A DNA stretch of 32,670 bases from Deltaproteobacteria bacterium. Lineage in GTDB: Bacteria > Desulfobacterota > Desulfuromonadia > Desulfuromonadales > Geopsychrobacteraceae. The translations under genes and the position numbers were made by a program. Of the stretch, positions 1-7,483 are shown piece by piece; the stretch's first letter is position 1, and every line of letters begins with the position of its first letter. The stretch is taken from the NCBI GenBank assembly GCA_024280335.1, contig JAJRQI010000060.1, positions 1 through 32,670 on the forward strand, in the 5' to 3' direction. Below the pieces are notes generated by a model that ran no database searches, was not told the DNA's origin, and saw only the letters and a program-made list of their open reading frames with translations.

Positions 1-111
1 AGGGCCGCAATATTCGAGTACATCGAAGTATTCTACAATCGTCAGCGACTACATTCTTCTAACGGATATGAGTCCCCGCTGGTCTTTGAGATGTTGCAAA
101 AAGCTGCGTAA
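1..111 (+). CDS. IS3-family transposase (OrfB), C-terminal fragment
   Basis: Frame 1 gives 36 residues ending at a TAA at 109-111, including the stretch [15 protein letters not shown] followed by [10 protein letters not shown]. This matches the conserved end of the DDE integrase domain in IS3-family OrfB proteins, whose usual form is YN..R.H..LGY.SP..FE. The protein cuts and joins DNA ends during transposition. Only its tail is visible, so activity cannot be judged. It is transcribed against the cas operon that it interrupts. Confidence 0.85.
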   Translation, partial: RAAIFEYIEVFYNRQRLHSSNGYESPLVFEMLQKAA

Positions 112-138
112 TATTGTGTCCGGAAAAGTGTTGACACA
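1..138 (+). mobile_element. 3' end of an IS3-family insertion sequence
   Basis: The window opens inside an insertion sequence. The plus strand encodes the C-terminal tail of an IS3-type transposase, which stops at 111. A terminal-repeat-like sequence at 117-138 follows and ends in GTTGACACA. Immediately after it, the minus strand is coding sequence of cse1, so the element boundary falls at about 138/139. The other end of the element and its target-site duplication lie outside the window. The IS3 family is inferred from the transposase tail; the exact boundary is an estimate. Confidence 0.8.
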
Positions 139-580
139 TCACAATGCTTGCACATGACCCACAAAGAAAATCCCCCAACCCTGATGCATTCACAAAACAA
201 CTGTTCGTTGTACTGGCTAACCCTGTCAGCAACTTATAGAAATTGGTTATTTTTTCAGCCCTCACGGCTTTTACCTGCATGAAAGGATATTCGAGATGAT
301 CTAATTGAAACCAATCTTGGTACGGCGCGCAACCTTGATCAAAATTACCCCTCGACAAAGGAACCTGTATACGCTGCTTTAGTTCTGCGGTGTCTTTTGG
401 GTGAAATAGTATTTGCGTCAAACAGATCAACAATTGTAGTGCTGCCAGTTCCATATCATCGCGCGGCAAGCACAGTTCCCAGTGTTCGTCTTTACACAGT
501 AGCTGCTGCAACGTCAGTTTCTGTGCTGCTGCTTCTGTCTGTTGCCGCACGGGTATCCACGGATCGGTTAATAGATTCAT
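139..580 (-). pseudogene. cse1: Cse1/CasA (type I-E Cascade large subunit), truncated by IS insertion
   Basis: Cse1 is the large subunit of the type I-E Cascade complex; it recognises the PAM and recruits Cas3. The gene starts at ATG 580 with a strong GAGGAGG ribosome site, and its start overlaps the cas3 stop (ATGA). The N terminus MNLLTDPWIPV is the family hallmark, and a YPFMQV segment and a C-x2-C pair (LCGSC) follow. After about 147 codons the Cse1-like sequence ends exactly where the IS terminal repeat begins. The frame then runs 26 IS-derived codons to a stop at 59-61. Family members are about 500 residues long, so over two thirds is missing or displaced to the left of the IS. cse2, cas7, cas5, cas6e, cas1 and cas2 would be expected further left but are not in the window. 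Confidence 0.85.
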
Positions 581-3213
581 CTTTTCTCCCTCCTCAGTCC
601 GGTATCGCTGTGATACCTGAAAATGACCTTCTTTCCTTCGGTTATAAATCCGCTGCCATCCGGCTGCATCTTCAACCAGTAGCGATTTTTATCAACTTCA
701 GCAATATCATCCAAGCTATATTTCCACGCATTGCTCCCTGGTACACTGACACTGTTGAGTGCCAATGTTTCATTCAACTGATATTCATCCAGTTGGTCGA
801 GCAAATCACCATCAATCGTTTGCCGGCCATTCGTTGCCTCAATGTACGGGATGAGCGTCAGGCTCATTTCACCATCACGCGTCACAGCAGTAATGCTCTG
901 ATCACTGTCCGTAAATGGTGTCATGTCTTTGGCCATATTGACAATTTGTTGAGCCATAAACCTTTTTACACTTTCAATTTCATCCTTGAATTCCCGATAT
1001 GCCTCCGTCACTAATTCAGGTTCATCGTCCCATGAGTCTTCCTGGTAGACCGCTTCAATCCAATCCCGATAGGCTGCAGGAAATACAACTTGCTCCACAT
1101 CGATCAACATTTGCTCAGTTCGCCAGAGAACACGGTTGTTGGCGTAAACAACGCCGGTACCGCCGTAATCACCATCAGTCGGCACGAGAACCGAACAAAG
1201 TGGCTCGGTGAAGCCGGGAGGTCTTTTGTCGTTATTGTTTTCATGACGGTGCAAACGCCCCATTCGCTGAAATAGCAGATCGACCGGACAGAGTTGAGTA
1301 ATAATCCAGTCGAAATCAATATCAAGCGATTGTTCAACCACCTGCGTTGCCACCAGAATCCGCCCTTTGTTGCGGTCGCCACCTAGACCGAAGCTGTTGA
1401 TGACGCCTTTTTCTTTGCCTTGCCTGTCCAAAAACCGGAAGCGGGCGTGAAACAGATCGACCTCAATCGGCAGACCCTCAGTTTGCAACTTGAGCTGTTC
1501 ATAGAGAGATTGTGCCACATCAACCAGATTGCAGATAATTGCCACCTGAGCACCTTTTTCAGCGGCTTTAATTATTCGAGAAATCAGGTCATTGTCCGGT
1601 GTCATGTCTTGAGATCGTAAAGACTCAACATTGACGGTGACAATCTCTTGATCTGCAGCCTCCGGCAGCGAATATGGTACGACTTCGTGAGCAGCAGCAG
1701 AACTGATTAAAGGATAAGGCAATAGTTCTTCAGCATTTGTCACCTCTGCATTCCAGGCGGCAAACAGCTTCTGTTTCTGTTCAGCGGGAAGTGTGGCGGA
1801 TAGAAGGATTGCTGACCCGACCGAATTCTTCTGCTGTCGCAACACCTCTTCGAGCAAGCCGTACATGTAGGCATCATAAGCATGGACTTCATCAACAATC
1901 AGTACACTTCGGCCCACACCAAAACCACGCACAAACCGGTGGCGAACTGGCAGCACCGAAATCAGTATCTGGTCGACGGTGCAGACACCAATCTGGCCAA
2001 AGAATACTCGTTTGCGACTTTCGGCCAACCATTCGCTGCACTTGACCCAGCCATCCTGCTCATCGCCTTCTGCATGGTTGCTGTACTTTTTGAGATCGGC
2101 AAATTTTTCATTGAACCTGGCGTAACCGTGAGCAAGTAATAGGTTCGGCGAAGCAGAAAAAAGTATTGTGGCAGCTTTTTTCAACCGATCGAACATAGCG
2201 TTTGTCGTCGCCTGCGTCGGCAAAGCGAAGATGATAGAATCAGCCAACTCGGCATCAATAAGTTTCCACGCATGTGCTAAAGCAGCCTCAGTTTTCCCGG
2301 TACCTGTCGGCGCTTCAATAATTGTCAGTGCGGGTTCTTTAGGCAGCATTTCGGTCAGTACCTGCAAAGGTCGCGGGGATTTGCCTTCAGGAAGCAGTGC
2401 GGTAACGCCGGAGAAGGGTTTTGAACGGCCGATGATGCCGGACATCTCCAGAACCCTTCCCCCATCATTCGCTGACTTCTGATTGAAGTATGCTTCTGGT
2501 TCTTTGGGCTGAGAATGGAATGAAAAGTTTTGCACATCGCAACGAGAACCCAACCAGTCCGCGACAGAGCATAATCCGGCTAACATCGGTGAAGGCTCAG
2601 GCGGTTCGCTACTCAGAGAGAGACCTGCAGGAGATAAAAATAGCTCGGCGAGTACATTTTGCCATGCAACGCGAGCCGATAAATCGACATCCCTGTAACG
2701 TGAATCAACCGTACTGCTGAATTCGGCGCTGATGGCATAATCTGCGTTTTTCAGATGGCCGTGATGTCCGGTAACTGCTTCAATCCAAGGCTTCCATGAA
2801 ATCCACTGCTCCGGTTCGACCTCATCGAAAAACAAACCACCACCTGAATCAGCACATCCGAACAACTGGATATAATCCTTTCGAAACCAATAAAGACCGG
2901 CCTCGCCGTGCCAGTAACCCTTGATTTCTTTTTCTGAAGGGAGTGTGCCAGCCGGATAGGGGTACAGTGATTTAAAAGCAGGGGCTTTGAGCTGGAATCG
3001 GAGGTCGAACTTACCGTAATCGTGAAGGGCGCAAAAAAACAACAGCCAGGCACGAATCTGCTTCTCGTCACAATTACGACAAAAACTTCGCCTGATTGTT
3101 GCGCTGGAATCCCACCAGACTGCGACCATTGCTGCCACATCCAGACAATGATAGGGCAGCAGATGATAGCTGCCATCTTCCGCAGTTTTGCCCCAGTAGT
3201 TGAAAATTGACAT
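577..3213 (-). CDS. cas3: Cas3 HD nuclease-helicase, type I-E CRISPR-Cas
   Basis: Cas3 is recruited by target-bound Cascade and unwinds and degrades the invader DNA. The protein is about 878 residues, close to E. coli Cas3. Numbering from the upstream GTG at 3216, the HD nuclease domain shows H23, LHDYGKFD with H65-D66, H103 and GHHGH from 150. The superfamily-2 helicase follows with Walker A APTGTGKT (302-309), DEVH (442-445), SAT (473-475), VATQVVEQSLDID (622-634) and QRMGRLHRH (650-658). All key residues are present, so this gene looks intact. I prefer the ATG at 3213 because GGAGG lies 7 bases upstream; the GTG at 3216 is the alternative. Its start overlaps the stop of the preceding small gene and its stop overlaps the cse1 start, so the three genes form one operon. 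Confidence 0.95.
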   Translation of the reverse strand: MSIFNYWGKTAEDGSYHLLPYHCLDVAAMVAVWWDSSATIRRSFCRNCDEKQIRAWLLFFCALHDYGKFDLRFQLKAPAFKSLYPYPAGTLPSEKEIKGYWHGEAGLYWFRKDYIQLFGCADSGGGLFFDEVEPEQWISWKPWIEAVTGHHGHLKNADYAISAEFSSTVDSRYRDVDLSARVAWQNVLAELFLSPAGLSLSSEPPEPSPMLAGLCSVADWLGSRCDVQNFSFHSQPKEPEAYFNQKSANDGGRVLEMSGIIGRSKPFSGVTALLPEGKSPRPLQVLTEMLPKEPALTIIEAPTGTGKTEAALAHAWKLIDAELADSIIFALPTQATTNAMFDRLKKAATILFSASPNLLLAHGYARFNEKFADLKKYSNHAEGDEQDGWVKCSEWLAESRKRVFFGQIGVCTVDQILISVLPVRHRFVRGFGVGRSVLIVDEVHAYDAYMYGLLEEVLRQQKNSVGSAILLSATLPAEQKQKLFAAWNAEVTNAEELLPYPLISSAAAHEVVPYSLPEAADQEIVTVNVESLRSQDMTPDNDLISRIIKAAEKGAQVAIICNLVDVAQSLYEQLKLQTEGLPIEVDLFHARFRFLDRQGKEKGVINSFGLGGDRNKGRILVATQVVEQSLDIDFDWIITQLCPVDLLFQRMGRLHRHENNNDKRPPGFTEPLCSVLVPTDGDYGGTGVVYANNRVLWRTEQMLIDVEQVVFPAAYRDWIEAVYQEDSWDDEPELVTEAYREFKDEIESVKRFMAQQIVNMAKDMTPFTDSDQSITAVTRDGEMSLTLIPYIEATNGRQTIDGDLLDQLDEYQLNETLALNSVSVPGSNAWKYSLDDIAEVDKNRYWLKMQPDGSGFITEGKKVIFRYHSDTGLRREKR

Positions 3214-3617
3214 CACACCCCCTCCGTCCTTTCTCTCCAGTCGATAACAATATAGGAGCTATCTTTGCCGATCCAGAATCTTCCCAGTTCGTCACAAAGG
3301 CTCACCTCAACAGTTACTTGAATCCCCTTGCCGTCCAAACGGGCAAGATCAAAATCTATGTGCATTTCAGCACGTTGCAACTTTAGGTCGGGCCATTTCC
3401 TGATTGCTCCCAATAGGGTGCGCTGACACATTCCCGCCAGAATACGGTTTCGTTCAACATCAAACAGGCGTGGCGAAATCCGCAACCTTAGCAAGTCAAT
3501 CACCGTATAAGGCTGATTTCCTGATACCGCCTGAAACGCATAGTAGCTTGTTGAGCAATTAAACTGATAAGCAACACCTCCAGCAATCCCCTTCAAATCT
3601 CTACGCGACAATCCCAT
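3213..3617 (-). CDS. Unrecognised 134-residue protein coupled to cas3
   Basis: I do not recognise this protein. It starts at ATG 3617 after a GGGGGAAGG ribosome site. Its TGA overlaps the cas3 start region (GTGTGATG), so translation of cas3 is probably coupled to it. The sequence is soluble-looking, with no signal peptide or membrane segment. It has a Gly/aromatic N-terminal third (GGVAYQFN, SYYAFQAV), an Arg-rich middle (LLRLRISPRLFDVERNR) and a beta-rich C-terminal third ending in SSYIVIDW. I see no HTH, RHH or nuclease motif. Its position as first gene of a cas3-cse1 operon suggests a CRISPR-associated role, for example regulator, Cas3 partner or accessory factor. That is inference from context only. 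Confidence 0.7.
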   Translation of the reverse strand: MGLSRRDLKGIAGGVAYQFNCSTSYYAFQAVSGNQPYTVIDLLRLRISPRLFDVERNRILAGMCQRTLLGAIRKWPDLKLQRAEMHIDFDLARLDGKGIQVTVEVSLCDELGRFWIGKDSSYIVIDWRERTEGV

Positions 3618-3661
3618 ACCTTCCCCCTATTTATCGGCATGACTGACCCTACCACCCCACC

Positions 3662-3681
3662 ATGACAAAATAAGTCACAAT
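3662..3681 (-). repeat. 20-bp direct repeat, copy 1 (core AATAAGTCACA)
   Basis: This 20-bp stretch matches 4306-4325 at 17 of 20 positions in the same orientation, with an unbroken 11-bp core AATAAGTCACA. It lies about 45-65 bases upstream of the ATG of the cas3-linked small gene. The second copy lies about 120-135 bases upstream of the exonuclease start. It could be a shared operator or promoter element, or a trace of insertion of the exonuclease segment. The sequence alone does not decide. Confidence 0.45.
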
Positions 3682-3682
3682 C

Positions 3683-4189
3683 TCAATATTTCTGCAACCC
3701 CAACCAAACAAACGCCGCCATCCGGGCATCATCCAGCGCTCGATGCCGCTGGATTGAATCGTCAATTTCTCCGCCAAGGTGCCGATAAACTGTTTGCAAC
3801 TGATAGTTCGGCAATCGCAATAATTTCCGTCGACTGAGCTTCAGGGTACAGTCAATCCGATTCGAAAGACCGTGACCGAGTGAAGCGAATTCGGCGCGTA
3901 GAAAGCGCGTGTCAAAGGGGGCATTGTGGGCGACCAAGGTCGACCGTCCAATAAAGTTGTGGAATTTGGCAAACACCTCTTCCGGTCGTGGCTGGCCGCG
4001 CAGCATGGTTCTGCTGATCCCATGCACTGCTTGCGCCTGTGGATCAATCGGCACCCCGGCATCGATCAGACTCTGGAATTCATCGACAATTTCTCCGCCG
4101 GTCAGCCTGACGGCACCAATCTCGATAATCCGGTGTCCCTGTTGCGGCGACAGCCCGGTGGTTTCTACGTCGAAGACGACTAGGTCCAT
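3683..4189 (-). CDS. DnaQ-like DEDDh 3'-5' exonuclease
   Basis: This is a stand-alone exonuclease of the DNA polymerase III epsilon (DnaQ) superfamily, 168 residues long. The catalytic set is visible: D7 and E9 in FDVETTG, D93 in HNAPFD, and H149 with D154 in HRALDDA. The start at 4189 is chosen because AGGAG sits 6 bases upstream and the first strand of the fold begins at once; an open frame extends upstream to 4312 but shows no conserved domain. Such enzymes trim 3' ends in proofreading, repair or RNA processing. It lies just upstream of, and in line with, the cas genes, 65 bp from the small gene. DnaQ-like enzymes are known to trim prespacers in some type I-E systems, but they are also common housekeeping proteins, so a CRISPR role here is only a possibility. 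Confidence 0.9.
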   Translation of the reverse strand: MDLVVFDVETTGLSPQQGHRIIEIGAVRLTGGEIVDEFQSLIDAGVPIDPQAQAVHGISRTMLRGQPRPEEVFAKFHNFIGRSTLVAHNAPFDTRFLRAEFASLGHGLSNRIDCTLKLSRRKLLRLPNYQLQTVYRHLGGEIDDSIQRHRALDDARMAAFVWLGLQKY

Positions 4190-4305
4190 CTTTGGCTCCT
4201 GTTCGATCATTGCCGAAAGGGTTACAGATACAGACATCCCGACTAAATCTATCAGCTGGCCTCTTTTTTCGGCTACGGTTGTGTTACGAACCATACCGGA
4301 CAATA

Positions 4306-4325
4306 ATGTCACAATAAGTCACACT
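4306..4325 (-). repeat. 20-bp direct repeat, copy 2 (core AATAAGTCACA)
   Basis: This is the partner of the repeat at 3662-3681, with 17 of 20 positions identical and the same orientation. Together the two copies bracket the DEDDh exonuclease gene. On the minus strand this copy reads with two TGTGAC half-motifs (TGTGACTTATTGTGAC). Confidence 0.45.
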
Positions 4326-4357
4326 GGCAATTTAATTCCTCCATTTTTTCTTCAATT

Positions 4358-4384
4358 CGGGCGAATACAAGATTCGCCCCTACC
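4358..4384. repeat. REP-like palindrome
   Basis: This is a perfect 8-bp stem, GGGCGAAT (4359-4366) with ATTCGCCC (4372-4379), around the loop ACAAG, followed by the CTAC tag. The same design recurs at 4438-4467, 4700-4780 and 4803-4830, all next to or inside the RAYT gene. REP elements of this type are dispersed by RAYT transposases. Confidence 0.8.
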
Positions 4385-4437
4385 CGGTTCACAATCCTGG
4401 GCGCGGCAAGCAGCGCCTTTACGAAATGGTTAGAAAG

Positions 4438-4467
4438 CGGGCGGACACATGGGTCCGCCCCTACGGG
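4438..4467. repeat. REP-like palindrome overlapping the RAYT stop codon
   Basis: The stem GGGCGGAC (4439-4446) pairs with GTCCGCCC (4453-4460) and is followed by the same CTACGGG tag as the other copies. The TAG stop of the RAYT gene (4461-4463, minus strand) is the CTA of this tag, so the REP supplies the end of the gene. Confidence 0.8.
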
Positions 4468-5099
4468 TGGTTGGCCGGGTTTTCCTGGTCGGTTGCCCAT
4501 TTCATTGGGTTGCCGCGGATATATTGCCGGGCGCTGTGCAATTCGTTTTCGTCGCGGATGATCCGTTCGTAATAATTGCGCTGCCATAATTTGCCGGGGA
4601 ATGGTGGCCAATGGTTGTTTTTTACGTTTTTGATGTAGGCGTTGGTGGTCAATGATTTAAATGCCTGCACAATCCGCCCCACCGATCCAGCAGATGTCCC
4701 GTAGGGGCGATCCTTGTGATCGCCCGGTTCTTCACGATCCTTGTGATCGCCCGGTTCTTCACGATCCTTGTGATCGCCCGGGATTGAATTTTCTGGTAAA
4801 GACGGGCGAATACAAGATTCGCCCCTACGGTCATGCAAAATCAATATTCCGTGAAAATGGTTCGGCATGATGGTGAATTCGGCGGTGGTCAAATTCGGGA
4901 AACGTGACGGCAAACCAATCCAGGTGTTTTCCACCATCCTCCCGGCAGCGTTTAAACCCATGGCACCATCGGTGATGGTGCAGAAGAGCGATTCTCGTCC
5001 CTGCACACAAACGGTCACAAAATAGAAACCTGCTGAGGAATAATCGTAGTGAGACAGCCGAATCGACTGGCGATGATGGATCTCTGGATTGAATGTCAT
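4461..5099 (-). CDS. REP-associated tyrosine transposase (RAYT, IS200-like Y1 family)
   Basis: This is a single-strand DNA transposase of the Y1/HUH superfamily, 212 residues long, thought to mobilise REP palindromes. The N terminus has the family pattern (RQSIRLSHYDYSSAGFYFVT). The HUH metal-binding motif lies in MPNHFHGIL (H81, H83), and the candidate catalytic tyrosine is Y176 or Y177 in RNYYERIIRDENEL. Between these motifs, about residues 90-136 are encoded by REP sequence, including a threefold GDHKDREEP-type peptide repeat. The insertion is in frame and leaves both motifs intact. The start at 5099 is chosen from the start of homology; the ribosome site is a poor G-run. Whether the inserted loop is tolerated is unknown. 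Confidence 0.88.
   Translation of the reverse strand: MTFNPEIHHRQSIRLSHYDYSSAGFYFVTVCVQGRESLFCTITDGAMGLNAAGRMVENTWIGLPSRFPNLTTAEFTIMPNHFHGILILHDRRGESCIRPSLPENSIPGDHKDREEPGDHKDREEPGDHKDRPYGTSAGSVGRIVQAFKSLTTNAYIKNVKNNHWPPFPGKLWQRNYYERIIRDENELHSARQYIRGNPMKWATDQENPANHP
4700..4780. repeat. REP palindrome with 27-bp tandem repeat inside the RAYT gene
   Basis: The stem GGGCGATC (4705-4712) pairs with GATCGCCC (4718-4725) around the loop CTTGT. A 27-bp unit beginning GATCCTTGTGATCGCCCGG repeats at 4709-4735 and 4736-4762 and partially at 4763-4780. Because 27 is a multiple of three, the repeat adds exactly nine residues per copy to the RAYT protein and keeps the frame. Confidence 0.88.
4803..4830. 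repeat. REP-like palindrome inside the RAYT gene
   Basis: GGGCGAAT (4804-4811), ACAAG loop, ATTCGCCC (4817-4824), then the CTACGG tag. It is nearly identical to the copy at 4358-4384. It lies within the RAYT coding sequence and encodes the residues RRGESCIRPS. Confidence 0.85.
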
Positions 5100-5122
5100 G
5101 AATGTCCCCCCCCGGGAAAGAC

Positions 5123-5146
5123 GGGGCAGGCACTGCGGCCTGCCCC
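5123..5146 (-). terminator. Stem-loop downstream of pdhC, possible terminator
   Basis: A 9-bp GC stem, GGGGCAGGC (5123-5131) with GCCTGCCCC (5138-5146), lies 12 bases after the pdhC stop. On the minus strand it is followed by GTCTTTCCC, which is a weak U-tract. It could end the pdh transcript or protect its 3' end. Confidence 0.45.
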
Positions 5147-5157
5147 GGTGGATCAGA

Positions 5158-6369
5158 TCATTCGCTGACCAGCATGATCGGTGCTTCGAGGTAGCTTTTG
5201 ACGGTATCGAGAAATTCTGCGGCATCGGCACCGTCGAGCACCCGGTGGTCGGCGGAGAGGGTCAGGCGCATGACCGGTGCGACCGCCGGTTCACCCTGCT
5301 CATCGACGACAATTTCACCCTTGACGGTGCCGACGGAAAGCACCGCTGCTTGCGGCGGGGTGATGATGGCGCCGAATGATTCGACGCCGAGCATCCCCAT
5401 GTTGGTGATGGTAAAGGTGCCGCCCTCCATCTCCTGCGGTTGCAGACGACCCTTGTTCGCGGCTTTTTCACCCAGATCGCGAGCTTTGGCGCTGATCTGT
5501 TTGAGGCTGAGCTTTTCGCAGTTATGGAGAACCGGGTTGTAGAGTCCGCGATCGGTGGCGACCGCCATGGCGATATTGATATCGGCCAGCTCAACCCCCT
5601 GCTCGCCGTTCCAGGTGGCATTGACCCAGGGATGTTCCTGCAGCGCTTTTGCGGTGGCCGCGAGGACGAAATCGTTGATAGTGACGCCCAGATCCTTGCG
5701 GAAACGGATGACATCGGTCATGTCGACCGGCATGGTGACATAAAAGTGCGGGATCGTCCGCCAGGCTTCCTCCATTTTGCGGGCGACCAGCCGGCGGATC
5801 TTGACCGACTTGCCACTGCTGCTGTTGGCCGCGACCGAAATTTTCCGGGAATAAGCGGTCTCGGGCATTTCCTCGGGGCCAGCCCGCTCGACATCGGCCA
5901 ACACGATCCGGCCACGCGGCCCGCTGCCCTGGATCGACTTTAAATCAAGGCCTAATTCTCCTGCCAGTTTCCGCGCGGCAGGAGAGATGACCGGCCGGTC
6001 CGATTTACCCAAGGGCGGCGGCACGACAACCGGGAAAGCAGGTGTTTCGGCGACAGGCGGCTTCAGCGGTACTGGTTGCTCCTTCACAACCGCCCCAACG
6101 GTCTGATCTTTTGCCACGGAGGTGGTTCCGCTGGCAGTGCTCAAGGTCGCCAACAGGGTGCCGACCGGCACGGTCTGCCCCGCTGCGACGCGCAGAGACT
6201 CGATAACCCCGGAGTCAAAAGCTTCCATCTCCATGGTCGCTTTGTCGGTTTCCACTTCGGCAATCACCTGGCCGCGCTCGATGCTGTCGCCGACCGCTAC
6301 AAACCATTCGATCAGGGTTCCCTCTTTCATCGTATCGCTGAGCTTCGGCATGTTGATTTCTACGGTCAT
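5158..6369 (-). CDS. pdhC: Pyruvate dehydrogenase E2, dihydrolipoamide acetyltransferase
   Basis: E2 is the core of the pyruvate dehydrogenase complex; it moves the acetyl group from lipoate to CoA. The protein is 403 residues long. An N-terminal lipoyl domain carries the lipoylated K43 in VETDKATME. A Pro/Ala-rich linker leads to the E1/E3-binding domain from about residue 125 (SPAARKLAGELGLDL, GSGPRGRI). The C-terminal catalytic domain ends with the active-site H375 in LSADHRVLDG. There is one lipoyl domain. It is the last gene of pdhA-pdhB-pdhC, with 128 bp between it and pdhB. The E3 (lpd) gene is not in the window. A related 2-oxo acid E2 cannot be fully excluded, but the E1 pair fits pyruvate best. 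Confidence 0.92.
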   Translation of the reverse strand: MTVEINMPKLSDTMKEGTLIEWFVAVGDSIERGQVIAEVETDKATMEMEAFDSGVIESLRVAAGQTVPVGTLLATLSTASGTTSVAKDQTVGAVVKEQPVPLKPPVAETPAFPVVVPPPLGKSDRPVISPAARKLAGELGLDLKSIQGSGPRGRIVLADVERAGPEEMPETAYSRKISVAANSSSGKSVKIRRLVARKMEEAWRTIPHFYVTMPVDMTDVIRFRKDLGVTINDFVLAATAKALQEHPWVNATWNGEQGVELADINIAMAVATDRGLYNPVLHNCEKLSLKQISAKARDLGEKAANKGRLQPQEMEGGTFTITNMGMLGVESFGAIITPPQAAVLSVGTVKGEIVVDEQGEPAVAPVMRLTLSADHRVLDGADAAEFLDTVKSYLEAPIMLVSE

Positions 6370-6497
6370 GCTTCATCCCCCTTCAACTTAAGATGTTCAA
6401 ATCTAACGGCATTTAACCATAGCGAACCCAGAGTTCACAGGAAAAAGGGAGTGAATTCAAAACCTTTATCTTTTTTCCTTGCCCTTTTCACCTGCCG

Positions 6498-7469
6498 TTA
6501 AAACAACTCTTTGACTCGCGTCACCACATCCTCGGCGTGCGGGATGGCCAACTGCTCCAGCTGCTTGTTATAAGGGGCCGAGACATCGGCAGCAGCGACC
6601 CGCAACACCGGGGCGTCTAGCACATCGAAACAGGTTTCCATGATTCGCGCCGCAATCTCGCCACCCCAACCGCCGGTCAGCCAGGACTCTTCAACGGTGA
6701 TAGCACGCCGGGTTCTACCGACCGACTCGATCACCGCAGCCATATCGAGCGGGTTGAGGCCGCGCAGATCGAGGACTTCAGCATCGATCCCCTCAGCCGC
6801 CAACTGTTCAGCCGCCTCCAGGCAGGTATAAACCATTTTCGACAGGGCGATCAGGGTCACATCCCGCCCGGCACGCTTGATATCGGCCACACCCAGCGGG
6901 ATCAGCAGCTCGCCATCCGGCACATCTCCTTTGACGCCGTACAGTTCTTCATGCTCCAAAAACAGAACCGGATCTGCACTGCGGATCGCGGTTTTCAGCA
7001 GCCCCTTGGCATCCGCCGGAAACGAGGGGCAGACCACCCGGATGCCGGGGAAATGCATGAACAGCCCCTCCAGCGAATGGGAGTGTTGCGCGCCGAGCTG
7101 ATTGCCACCACCGCCGGGGGCACGGATCACCAGCGGCACCTGCAGCTGACCGCCGAACATATAGTGGATTTTCGCCACGTGATTGACGATCTGGTCCATG
7201 GCAACGATGGCGAAATTAACCGTCATAATCTCGGCAATCGGTCGCAAGCCGCCCATCGCCGCACCGCAAGCCATGCCGATAATCCCCGCCTCGGCGATCG
7301 GGGTATCGATCACCCGCTGTTCGCCGAAGGCGGCATATAAACCCTTGCTGACCTTGAAAGAACCTTCATAAAGGCCGACATCCTCACCGAGCAGGATTAT
7401 TTTTTCATCCCGTTCCAGCTCTTCATGCAAGGCCTGATTGATCGCTTCACGGGTGGTGATTTCAGCCAT
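6498..7469 (-). CDS. pdhB: Pyruvate dehydrogenase E1 component, beta subunit
   Basis: The beta subunit of heterotetrameric E1 works with PdhA to decarboxylate pyruvate on thiamine diphosphate and reductively acetylate E2. The 323 residues begin MAEITTREAINQALHEE. Typical transketolase-pyrimidine features follow: LLGEDVGLYEGSFKVSKGL, DTPIAEAGIIGMACGAA and the E1-beta segment RAPGGGGNQLGAQHSHSLE. The start at 7469 has an AAGGA site at good spacing. The gene sits between pdhA and pdhC in one direction. Confidence 0.93.
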   Translation of the reverse strand: MAEITTREAINQALHEELERDEKIILLGEDVGLYEGSFKVSKGLYAAFGEQRVIDTPIAEAGIIGMACGAAMGGLRPIAEIMTVNFAIVAMDQIVNHVAKIHYMFGGQLQVPLVIRAPGGGGNQLGAQHSHSLEGLFMHFPGIRVVCPSFPADAKGLLKTAIRSADPVLFLEHEELYGVKGDVPDGELLIPLGVADIKRAGRDVTLIALSKMVYTCLEAAEQLAAEGIDAEVLDLRGLNPLDMAAVIESVGRTRRAITVEESWLTGGWGGEIAARIMETCFDVLDAPVLRVAAADVSAPYNKQLEQLAIPHAEDVVTRVKELF

Positions 7470-7483
7470 AGTTTATCCTTCTG

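Noticed and set aside
397-1014. 205-codon open frame on the plus strand
   Set aside because: It lies antisense to cas3 and cse1, which have complete motif sets; the translation resembles no family and is a shadow of the minus-strand genes.
4190-4312. N-terminal extension of the exonuclease reading frame
   Set aside because: The AGGAG site six bases before 4189 and the immediate start of the DEDDh fold favour the shorter protein.
4700-4780. The tandem 27-bp repeats considered as a CRISPR array
   Set aside because: The units are contiguous, with no spacers between them, and lie inside a reading frame; they are an expanded REP.
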